Part shown: positions 1 through 6,021 of the stretch, in pieces
Position numbering within the stretch: the first letter of the stretch is position 1
Layout of the letters: every line of letters starts with the position of its first letter
Assembly (NCBI GenBank): GCA_004298915.1
Contig: SCTE01000115.1
Coordinates: 1-9,880 of the forward strand
Source: Chloroflexota bacterium
GTDB lineage: Bacteria; Chloroflexota; Limnocylindria; Limnocylindrales; CSP1-4
Reading direction: 5' to 3'
DNA: 9,880 bases
Notes under the pieces: model-generated
Seen by the model: the letters and a program-made list of their open reading frames with translations, nothing else
Told to the model about the DNA's origin: nothing
Database searches by the model: none
Position numbers and translations under genes: made by a program

Positions 1-1908
1 TGTCCCGAGAATCTCGCCGTTCTTGAAGCCGCTGAGGGTCGCATCGAACGCTGGGTTGGCGTCGCCATAAGCCCGCGTCTTGTTGTTGGCGGTGACCGTC
101 AGGTTCGCCTTGCTGATCGTGATGCTCGTCGAGTTGAGGAGATTCCCGCCTGAACACCCGGCGTTCTTACAAGCCCGAATCGTCCACGTGCCAAGCGTGG
201 TGAGAAGGTGCGAATCATCAAAGGTTGCGCCATTGGCGACGCTGGCATGGGTGTCGGTAAAGACAATGACAGAGCTCGGATTGAGCCACTGCACGAGGAA
301 GTCTGGCAGACTACCGCCGCCAGTCACGCTAGCAACAGAATGAGCACAGACGGTGTCGCCGTAGGCAAACGCTGCTGCGACCGTCGTGCAGTTCGACAGC
401 CTGCTCGAAATAGTTACGTCCGACAATGACGCCGCCGCCACATACGGGCCGACGATCGGCCCGCCCAGCCCGAACGGTGCCGCGCCCGCGGGCTGCACCG
501 AATCCGTGGCCGTCGAGCTCAGGGCGCGGGCAAGGTTGACCCGCCCGTTCCCCGTCTGGGCAACGGTGCCGGCCGCGTCGGCCGTTGTCGCCAGCCGATT
601 GACGATGACCCCGTTGGACAGGCTCGGATCCTGGGCGCGCAGCAGCGCAGCTGTCGCGGCCACGATCGCGGAGGAAGCGGACGTGCCGGTGATCATCGAG
701 TAGCCGCCGCCGACGTTCGTGGCGGAGATGTTCGTGCCCGGCGCAGCCAGGAAGACGTCGGTTCCGTAGTTGGATGACGGGTTCAGGGCATCGTCGGAGT
801 CGGTGTTCGAGACGCCGATGACGCCGCGGTCGCCGGCCGGGTAGGACACGGTCGAGGAGCCGTCGTTGCCGGTCGCGGCGACGATGACCGCGCCTCGTGA
901 CCAGGCGTAGTCGATCGCCGCCTGGAGCGAGAGCGAATACCCGGGGTTGCTGAAGGACATGTTGATGACGTCGGCGCCGTGATCGGCGGCCCACAGGACG
1001 CCCGTGATGATGTCGCTGTCCTGTCCGGTGCCATCGGCGCCGAGGACGGTGACCGGCATGACTCGGACGCCGGCGTACCCGACCCCCGCGATGCCGATGC
1101 CGTTGTCCGTGGCGGCGGCGATGATCCCGGCGAGGGCAGTTCCGTGGCCGTTCGGATCGCTCGTGCCGGCCGAGCCGTCGAGGACCGACGTGCCGCCAAC
1201 GAGCGAGCCCGCGAGGTCGGGGTGCGAGGCATCGACGCCGGTGTCGAGCAGCGCCACGATCGCGTTGCCGCTCGGGGCAACGCTGCCGTACGCGAGATCC
1301 CAGCCGATCTTCGAGAGCGCCCACTGGGTCGCGTAGCCCGGATCGCCCGGTGCCGCTTCGGCCGCTCGGACGAGGTCGACGTCGATCCGCGCGACGGATG
1401 GATCACTCGACAGCGCCGCGATCCCGGCGTCGGTCATCGTGACCGCGTGCATCCGGAGCTGCGGAATCGCCTGGTCGGCGGTCGCACCTGCGGCCGCCAG
1501 GACGGCTGACTGCGCCGCCGGCGAGGTGCCGGCCACGAACGTGATCAGGTACGGGCTCGCGGGTCCGGGATCGGGCGTGGCGGCCGGTGTCGGTTCGGGC
1601 GTGAGGTCCGGCGTAGGATCGGGAGTGACGTCAGGGGTGGGATCCGGCGTCACGTCCGGGGTCGGATCCGTCGTGGGATCCGGCGTCGGCGCCGGGTCGG
1701 GCGTGACGTCGGGAGCCGGCGTTACGTCGGGCGAGGTCGTCGGGTCCGGCGTGGTGTCGGGCGCGGTGGCACTGGGGGTCGGATCGGGAGAAGCGGTTGG
1801 ATCGGCTCCGAGGGACGCCATCGGGGCGAACATCGAGCCCACGATGAGCGCCACCTGGAAGAACGTGAGCGCTCGAAAGCGCAATGACGGACCGACCGTG
1901 CCGGACAT
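1..1908 (-). CDS. Secreted S8 (subtilisin-family) serine protease with MBG-like C-terminal domain; C-terminus cut by window edge
   Basis: The frame is open from the ATG at 1908 to base 1 (636 residues, no stop). Residues 1-35 form a signal peptide (basic start, hydrophobic core, cleavage near SLGA-D). Residues 36-118 are a Pro/Thr/Asp-rich linker. Residues 119 to about 178 look like an inhibitor I9-type propeptide. The peptidase domain follows with the complete S8 triad: Asp222 in VALLDTGVD, His255 in NGHGTALAG and Ser410 in TGTSAS, plus the oxyanion Asn348 in ATGND. It ends near residue 463 (TGNGRVNLARAL). A beta-rich region with four cysteines follows, and from about residue 597 an MBG_2-like repeat begins (LTVTANNKTRAYGDANP). 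The likely role is an extracellular endopeptidase, self-activated by propeptide removal, perhaps held at the surface by its tail. The 1908 start has a GGGGGTGG ribosome site 6 bases upstream; an in-frame ATG at 1950 has none. Family assignment is very secure; substrate is unknown. Confidence 0.94.
   Translation of the reverse strand, partial: MSGTVGPSLRFRALTFFQVALIVGSMFAPMASLGADPTASPDPTPSATAPDTTPDPTTSPDVTPAPDVTPDPAPTPDPTTDPTPDVTPDPTPDVTPDPTPDLTPEPTPAATPDPGPASPYLITFVAGTSPAAQSAVLAAAGATADQAIPQLRMHAVTMTDAGIAALSSDPSVARIDVDLVRAAEAAPGDPGYATQWALSKIGWDLAYGSVAPSGNAIVALLDTGVDASHPDLAGSLVGGTSVLDGSAGTSDPNGHGTALAGIIAAATDNGIGIAGVGYAGVRVMPVTVLGADGTGQDSDIITGVLWAADHGADVINMSFSNPGYSLSLQAAIDYAWSRGAVIVAATGNDGSSTVSYPAGDRGVIGVSNTDSDDALNPSSNYGTDVFLAAPGTNISATNVGGGYSMITGTSASSAIVAATAALLRAQDPSLSNGVIVNRLATTADAAGTVAQTGNGRVNLARALSSTATDSVQPAGAAPFGLGGPIVGPYVAAASLSDVTISSRLSNCTTVAAAFAYGDTVCAHSVASVTGGGSLPDFLVQWLNPSSVIVFTDTHASVANGATFDDSHLLTTLGTWTIRACKNAGCSGGNLLNSTSITISKANLTVTANNKTRAYGDANPAFDATLSGFKNGEILGT
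1561..1803 (-). repeat. Pro/Thr/Asp-rich low-complexity repeat inside the subtilase gene
   Basis: This stretch encodes residues 36-116 of the subtilase. It consists of degenerate repeats of units such as DPTPDVTP and TPDP, and the DNA repeats correspondingly (recurrent GGATCC and GACGTC-containing units). It lies between the signal peptide and the propeptide. Such linkers are usually flexible, extended and sometimes O-glycosylated; glycosylation here is only a possibility. Slipped-strand copy-number change would be expected at such a tract. Confidence 0.85.
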
Positions 1909-2262
1909 TCGATACCACCCCCAAGGTCGAACAAGCGCCCGGCGCGCCATGCGCGTCGGGTCGATCGCCGCCGGATATCGAGGGCCCACGGGGAAGCTGA
2001 AAGATCGATCGTGAGATGAGTGCGAGTCGGTCGTGGGCGGACGTCCGGCGGACTATTCGATTACCGGCTGATCGTAGGCCGACGGGACCGAAGTACCAGT
2101 ACCTGTGGCGAATCTCGGTGCCTGCGTGCACCACCGAATCGGGGCTCGACTACACCAGACGTCACCGTGGCCGACCGGACCGCCAAGGGCGTCGGGACGC
2201 CGCTCCGGGCCTGCGTTCCGAACCCGCCCTAGGGGCGTGCGGACGCGAGCCGAATCCGCGGC
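1909..2262. other. Intergenic region upstream of the subtilase, no gene recognised
   Basis: This 354-base gap separates the HYR/PxKF-like gene from the subtilase gene. Open frames crossing it translate into Arg/Pro-rich sequence without family signature and continue as shadows over the neighbouring genes, so I call no gene. It should hold the subtilase promoter. The best minus-strand -10-like hexamers are TACGAT (bases 2076-2071) and GAATAG (2058-2053), neither with a good -35, so I do not call a promoter. A small stem (TCGGTG at 2115-2120 with CACCGA at 2132-2137, or GGTGC at 2117-2121 with GCACC at 2128-2132) and a near-palindrome around two GTAC sites (2091-2104) are present. No known riboswitch core was recognised. 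Confidence 0.5.
1915..1922 (-). promoter_or_regulatory. Ribosome binding site for the subtilase gene
   Basis: On the minus strand the bases read GGGGGTGG and end 6 bases before the ATG at 1908. This supports 1908 over the in-frame ATG at 1950, which has no purine-rich site upstream. Confidence 0.55.
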
Positions 2263-2264
2263 TC
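2247..2264 (-). terminator. Weak hairpin at the end of the HYR/PxKF-like gene
   Basis: GAGCCG (2247-2252) and CGGCTC (2259-2264) form a perfect 6-bp stem with a 6-base loop and overlap the TGA stop at 2263-2265 on the minus strand. No T-run follows, so it is at best a weak or Rho-assisted terminator and may be chance in GC-rich DNA. Confidence 0.25.
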
Positions 2265-3411
2265 AGCTGTGCCGGTTGGCCCACCGGTGCGCGGCGCATC
2301 GGGACGACGCCGCCCCGCCGACGACGGACAGGTCGAACGACCCCATCGCGTGGTCCCCGACCACGAACTCGACGCGATAGCACGATCCCGCGAGGGACCG
2401 TGTGTCGAGGACGGTCATCCATCGACCCGGCCCGACCTGGCGTCCGGCGTCGACCGTCATCGCGACGGTCGTCGGATCGCCGCACGGAACGAGGTCGAAC
2501 CGCGCCGGTCCTGCGAGCGGGGCGCCATCCATCCACGCCCGCACCTTGAGCGGCAGGCTGCGCCCGTGGTTCACGACCGTCCCCGTCGGACTGACCGGCG
2601 ATTCCCAGGCCACTCCGCCCAGGTGGACCGTGACGGTGAACCCGCTGGTGGCGGTGTTGCCGGCCGCGTCGGAAACGGTGCACGTGACCGCCGTGGAGCC
2701 CACGGCAAAGAGCGATCCCGGCGCCGGCAGGCAGCCGACGGTCGGCGTCGGGTCCGTGTCATCTGTCGCACTCGGCAGTGCGTACGCCACGACGGCGCCC
2801 GCCGGATCCGTGGTCACCACGTCGATGTCACCGGGCGCGCCGCTGAAGGTCGGTGGGACGCCGTCAGCCGGCGCCGCGTCGACGACATCGAGCACGAACG
2901 CGACCGACGTGAACCCGGTGATGCTCGAGGCGTCTGCGACGCCTGCCGGTTCGAAGGTTCGGCCGTACTCGACCACGAAGGCGTAGTCGAGGCCCGGCAC
3001 GGTCGGCGCGACGATCGTCACGTGGCTCGGGGTGGTCGATACCACGGTCATCGGGGCGGCGCATCCGGAGATCCCGCCGGTGTCGTCGGCCCAGCCCGAC
3101 GGCACGGGTCCGATGGTCGCGTCGGTCGCCGTGATCGAACCGCCTTCGGCGGGCACCGTGGTCCCGACTTCGCTGACGGTCACGATCTGGCCCTGGTCAA
3201 CGTGGCGCAACCCGGCGCAGAACAGGGTCATGGGGACGTCGCGCGAGATCGTCGCACCGGGGGCCACCGAGCCGAGGTCCACGTACGTCTGGACGCCTGG
3301 GGTGATCTGGTCGCCGTCGGCGGCCAGGCTGTCGGCCAGGGCCGTGCCCGCCATCAGGAACAGCGAGGCGATGGCGAGTGCCCCGGCACGGCCGGCCCGA
3401 CGATTGCGCAT
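2263..3411 (-). CDS. Secreted HYR-domain protein with PxKF-like C-terminal module
   Basis: A 382-residue exported protein. Residues 1-26 are a classic signal peptide (basic MRNRRAGRAG, hydrophobic core, cleavage after GTALA). Residues 27 to about 180 are a beta-rich region of unknown family with cysteines at 65 and 117. Residues about 186-263 match an HYR (hyalin repeat, Ig-like) domain: PPTFSGAPGDI, a central ATDDTDPTPTVGC, then the typical VGSTAVTCTVSDAAGNT. Residues about 266-365 resemble the PxKF module (SPVSPTGTVVNHGRSLPLKV, ending YRVEFVV and SFDLSVVG). HYR domains are extracellular and linked to adhesion; no catalytic residues are visible. The start is well fixed by GGGAGGA 5 bases before the ATG. 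GC is high (75% in 2641-2700), like the repair genes. Whether it binds other surface proteins, polysaccharide or host material cannot be told. There is no sorting signal or C-terminal membrane anchor, so it is probably released or bound non-covalently. Confidence 0.88.
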   Translation of the reverse strand: MRNRRAGRAGALAIASLFLMAGTALADSLAADGDQITPGVQTYVDLGSVAPGATISRDVPMTLFCAGLRHVDQGQIVTVSEVGTTVPAEGGSITATDATIGPVPSGWADDTGGISGCAAPMTVVSTTPSHVTIVAPTVPGLDYAFVVEYGRTFEPAGVADASSITGFTSVAFVLDVVDAAPADGVPPTFSGAPGDIDVVTTDPAGAVVAYALPSATDDTDPTPTVGCLPAPGSLFAVGSTAVTCTVSDAAGNTATSGFTVTVHLGGVAWESPVSPTGTVVNHGRSLPLKVRAWMDGAPLAGPARFDLVPCGDPTTVAMTVDAGRQVGPGRWMTVLDTRSLAGSCYRVEFVVGDHAMGSFDLSVVGGAASSRCAAHRWANRHS

Positions 3412-3416
3412 GGACT

Positions 3417-3423
3417 TCCTCCC
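3417..3423 (-). promoter_or_regulatory. Strong ribosome binding site for the HYR/PxKF-like gene
   Basis: The minus strand reads GGGAGGA ending 5 bases before the ATG at 3411. It is the strongest Shine-Dalgarno match in the window and fixes this start. Confidence 0.8.
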
Positions 3424-3549
3424 AATGCCTCCCGCGGGGTCGTGCGGGTCCGGCTCAGGAAGGTTCGATGGTGGCGTCGATCAACGGAATGGGAGACAGG
3501 TCCCGAATGGTGCGTGCCTGCGCCCGACAGGGGTACTGGTGCGTCGCGC

Positions 3550-4005
3550 TCAGCCGGCGGGCGGGTGACGTCCGGCAGCGCGCCGGTGCCACATCGAGCG
3601 CGCGACGAACAGCGCAGCCATCACGCCGCCCAACACCGAGAACGCCGGAATCACGGGGAACGGGGCCTCCACCACGAGCTCGACGTCGACGAAATCCCCG
3701 GCCTCGCTGGTCACCACGACGCGGAACCTTCCGTCCGGCATGTCCGACGGGACCCGGGCGTTCGCCTCGAGGCTTCCGTCGCCGAACGTCGTCGCCGACC
3801 CGATCGTTCGCGAGGCCCCAGCCCGCCCGACGATCGAGATCACCACATGCGAGTCCGTCCACAGGTAGGCACCGTGGATCGTGACTTGGTCGCCCGGATG
3901 CGCGACTGGTGGCTCGATGACGATGCGGGTGGCCGGGATGTCGGCGAAGGCCCGCTCGGCCATCACTCCGGTCAGCAGGCAGGCCGCCACAGCCGCGGCG
4001 AACAC
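3550..4005 (-). CDS. Small exported Ig-like protein with C-terminal membrane anchor, function unknown
   Basis: From the GTG at 4005 the product is 151 residues. Residues 1-21 look like a secretion signal (FAAAVAACLLTGV core, AFA-D cleavage). Residues about 22-115 form one predicted beta-sandwich of IPT/TIG- or Ig-like type (IVIEPPVAHPGDQVTIHG, then a GSLEANARVP strand and DGRFRVVVTSEAG). Residues about 117-137 are a hydrophobic membrane span followed by a basic tail (MWHRRAAGRHPPAG), giving an outside-in topology. The start is uncertain: GTG 4005 has GGGAGG only 2 bases away and a signal without basic residues; TTG 4071 would add 22 residues including a basic RPRPHRFRE segment but would place the 12-bp hairpin inside the coding region and has no ribosome site; ATG 3963 would remove most of the signal. 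It lies just downstream of the 5'-nucleotidase and may share its transcript if the hairpin is read through. No enzyme motif is visible; a receptor or scaffold role is a guess. Confidence 0.72.
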   Translation of the reverse strand: MFAAAVAACLLTGVMAERAFADIPATRIVIEPPVAHPGDQVTIHGAYLWTDSHVVISIVGRAGASRTIGSATTFGDGSLEANARVPSDMPDGRFRVVVTSEAGDFVDVELVVEAPFPVIPAFSVLGGVMAALFVARSMWHRRAAGRHPPAG

Positions 4006-4022
4006 TGCCTCCCGGAATCGGT

Positions 4023-4050
4023 GAGGGCGGGGCCGACTGGCCCCGCCCTC
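4023..4050 (-). terminator. Perfect 12-bp GC hairpin after the 5'-nucleotidase gene
   Basis: GAGGGCGGGGCC (4023-4034) and GGCCCCGCCCTC (4039-4050) pair without mismatch around the 4-base loop GACT, 23 bases past the nucleotidase stop. No T-run follows on either strand, so it is not a textbook intrinsic terminator. Hairpins without a U-tail are common at gene ends in high-GC bacteria and may terminate, attenuate or protect the 3' end. It separates the nucleotidase from the small Ig-like gene and argues for the downstream GTG start of the latter. Confidence 0.65.
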
Positions 4051-4073
4051 CTGTGGATCCTGGACGGACAAGA

Positions 4074-5780
4074 CTAGGGCAGCGGCACCGGGCAGGCCGT
4101 CGCACCCGACGAGGTGCAGACGATCCGACCCTGCAGCACCGGCGAGATCGTCCCTGCCGAGGTCAGGTAGTCCGACACATCCTGATCGAGCAGGCCGAGC
4201 GTGGCGTACCGGCCGGCGAAGATGGGATAGCCGTCGCCGCCAGCCGCCACGAAGTCGTTCGTGGCGACCGTATAGGAGCCACCGACGAGGTCGATGGCCG
4301 CGCCCGTGCACGAGCCGTCGCCGGCCTGGCGGACGGCGCCGGTGACGCGAGCGCCGACGGTGGCATGGATGTCGTAGGTGAAGCACAGACCGGAGACCTG
4401 TGCGTACTTGCCGTTCGCCGCGGGCATCGAGGAGACCGCGTTCTCGAGCATCGACTTCAACTCGGCACCCGACAACCTGACGGTCACGCCCTGGTTGCCG
4501 AATGGCAGGACCGTGTTGACCTGACCGCGCGTGATCGGGTACGGCGTCGGCGTGTACGCGGGGCAGAAGTCCGTGGCGCTGTCGATGAGCGGGCAGGTCA
4601 GGTCGGCTCGAATGCCGCCCGAGTTCGCGATGGCAAATTCAGTCCCGTAACGGATGCGCATCGCATCCGCGATGACGTCGCCGATCAGCGACTCACAGGT
4701 GCGACCTCCGCTCTGACCGCAGGAGTCCTTTCGCGGGATGTACACCGTCGACGTACCGACGGTCCCGCTGAAGATCGGGGTCAGCAGATCCCGATACGGC
4801 TGAAGCATTGCCGCGATCGCGGCATTCGGGACGACGGCACTGGCCGTCGGCGTCACGAACGTGTGCGTCAGGCTGAGGATCTTCCCATTGCCACGCTGGA
4901 TCGTCAGCTTCGTCTTGGAGAACGAGACCCCCTTGGAGCGATTCTCGAACACGAACTGGTTGTTGATCGTGCCGGACCACTGCACGTCTGTGTGGTCGCC
5001 GACGATCAGGTGGAAGCCAGACACCCCGTTCGCGAAGTCGATCAGCTCGCCCTGCGGTTGTCCGGCCACGAAGTTCGTCACGCCCTTGTGGGTGATCGCA
5101 ACGAAGAAGTTCGCACCTTCGACCGTGGCGGCCGCCTTGGCGGCCATGGCCGCCGCAACGCTGTCAGTTGGCACCATCGTGCCCATGCTGCCGGGGAAAT
5201 TGAGGCTTGGGGCCTCCTCGTTCGTGATCCCGATGATCGCGACCTTTACGCCCTTGTACTTGACGATCGCGTAGTCGGCAACCCCGTGGATGTTGGCATC
5301 CCGGTTTGACAGGTTCGCCGAGAGGTACTGGAACGGCGTACCCGGGACCGACGGGTCGGTCGACCCCGCCAGATCGATCTGGTCCTGGAGTCGTCCGAGG
5401 CCGGAGTCGAAGTTGTGGTTCCCGAGTCCACCGAACTGGATGCCCATCATGCGCTCGGCAAGGATCGCGGGGACATCCTCGAAGTAGTTCGAGAGCGGCG
5501 GCGTCGCGCCGACATCGTCGCCGGCCGTGAGCGTGATGTTGTTGATCGAACCGGCTCGCGCGGCGTCGAGGTAGGTCTTGAGGACGGCCGCCCCGCCAGT
5601 TCCGTTGATCGGATCGACCTGGCCATGCCAGTCGGAGACATCCAGGATCTGGAGATCGAGGGTCGAGCCGGGCGTTGCCCGGGCAGCGAGTGCGCCGGCC
5701 GGAATGATCAGGGCGGCAATCGCGAGGAGCACCAGCATCAGCGGACCTCGTCCGCGGGGCGCGCGATCAGGGAGCGGCAT
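4074..5780 (-). CDS. Secreted bifunctional metallophosphatase/5'-nucleotidase (UshA/YfkN family)
   Basis: A 568-residue exported enzyme expected to hydrolyse nucleoside 5'-monophosphates (family members also act on 2',3'-cyclic nucleotides or UDP-sugars), yielding nucleoside and phosphate outside the membrane. Residues 1-32 are a signal peptide (basic start, LMLVLLAIAALIIPAGALA). The N-terminal metallophosphatase domain shows the dimetal set: Asp50/His52 (SDWHG), Asp88 (AGDD), Asn121/His122 with Asp125 (GNHNFD), His231 (ITHKG), His263 and Asp265 (VGDHTD). The C-terminal domain carries the substrate motif NSGGIR (386-391), LPFGN with Phe427, and TNDFVAAGGDGY. Paired cysteines 354/362 and 396/406 suggest disulfides, fitting export. 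I chose the ATG at 5780 because AGGA lies 10 bases upstream; the ATG at 5798 adds six residues with no ribosome site. GC is low for the window (55-62% in four sampled 60-base lines). The gene is divergent from the helicase gene. Exact substrate is undetermined. Confidence 0.95.
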   Translation of the reverse strand: MPLPDRAPRGRGPLMLVLLAIAALIIPAGALAARATPGSTLDLQILDVSDWHGQVDPINGTGGAAVLKTYLDAARAGSINNITLTAGDDVGATPPLSNYFEDVPAILAERMMGIQFGGLGNHNFDSGLGRLQDQIDLAGSTDPSVPGTPFQYLSANLSNRDANIHGVADYAIVKYKGVKVAIIGITNEEAPSLNFPGSMGTMVPTDSVAAAMAAKAAATVEGANFFVAITHKGVTNFVAGQPQGELIDFANGVSGFHLIVGDHTDVQWSGTINNQFVFENRSKGVSFSKTKLTIQRGNGKILSLTHTFVTPTASAVVPNAAIAAMLQPYRDLLTPIFSGTVGTSTVYIPRKDSCGQSGGRTCESLIGDVIADAMRIRYGTEFAIANSGGIRADLTCPLIDSATDFCPAYTPTPYPITRGQVNTVLPFGNQGVTVRLSGAELKSMLENAVSSMPAANGKYAQVSGLCFTYDIHATVGARVTGAVRQAGDGSCTGAAIDLVGGSYTVATNDFVAAGGDGYPIFAGRYATLGLLDQDVSDYLTSAGTISPVLQGRIVCTSSGATACPVPLP

Positions 5781-5790
5781 GGGCAATCTG

Positions 5791-5796
5791 TCCTCC
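5791..5796 (-). promoter_or_regulatory. Ribosome binding site supporting the 5780 start of the 5'-nucleotidase
   Basis: The minus strand reads GGAGGA ending 10 bases before the ATG at 5780. Spacing is at the long end of the usual range. It lies next to the alternative ATG at 5798 and so cannot serve that start. Confidence 0.5.
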
Positions 5797-5865
5797 ATGA
5801 GCCGTGGCGTCCCGGGCGGGGCGCCCCTCCAGGCTGAGGACCAACCTTAACCCGATCCATCGGTC

Positions 5866-5885
5866 CCGGTGCGGTCAAGCACCGG
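5866..5885. promoter_or_regulatory. Inverted repeat between the divergent nucleotidase and helicase genes, possible operator
   Basis: CCGGTGC (5866-5872) and GCACCGG (5879-5885) are perfect 7-base arms around GGTCAA. On the minus strand the centre reads TTGACC, a -35-like hexamer pointing toward the 5'-nucleotidase, with the AT-richer GGTTAAGG further down but spaced too far for a standard promoter. A regulator site overlapping a nucleotidase promoter is possible; chance is also possible. The surrounding region (5781-6021) otherwise holds only a 10-base palindrome, GGGGCGCCCC, at 5818-5827. Confidence 0.3.
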
Positions 5886-6021
5886 TCCGACCGAGCGTAG
5901 CGGTGCTCTCGCGCACCACTTCGGATCCCGGTCGCGGGGCGTTCAGGGCCTGACAAGGCGCGAGGACTCCGCGGGTGAGCGACGGCTGACCACGGATTGG
6001 CTGTCACGTCGCCGCCACGCA

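Noticed and set aside
329..1406. Minus-strand open frames of 331 and 207 residues overlapping the subtilase
   Set aside because: They are the other two frames of the subtilase coding strand. The frame beginning at 1908 contains the full catalytic triad, so the others are shadows.
1561..1803. Repeat tract considered as a CRISPR array or tandem-repeat element
   Set aside because: The units are short, degenerate, have no spacers and stay in frame encoding a Pro/Thr linker of the subtilase.
3412..3549. Possible riboswitch or leader RNA before the HYR/PxKF-like gene
   Set aside because: Short stems such as GGGAGACAGGTCCC at 3491-3504 exist, but no conserved core of a known riboswitch class is recognisable and the length is small.
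2269..4077. 602-residue open frame on the plus strand opposite the HYR/PxKF-like and Ig-like genes
   Set aside because: The product is Arg/Gly/His/Asp-rich with no domain signature, and it lies antisense to genes with clear signal peptides and domains. Long antisense frames are expected in GC-rich DNA.
4053..5309. 418-residue open frame on the plus strand opposite the 5'-nucleotidase
   Set aside because: Composition is Arg/Asp/Val/Gly-rich and unlike a folded protein, and the opposite strand carries an unmistakable 5'-nucleotidase.
5869..6021. In-frame N-terminal extension of the helicase from GTG 5869
   Set aside because: The added 51 residues are Arg/Ser/Thr-rich, have no similarity to helicase N-termini, and would start inside the inverted repeat at 5866-5885 with no ribosome site.
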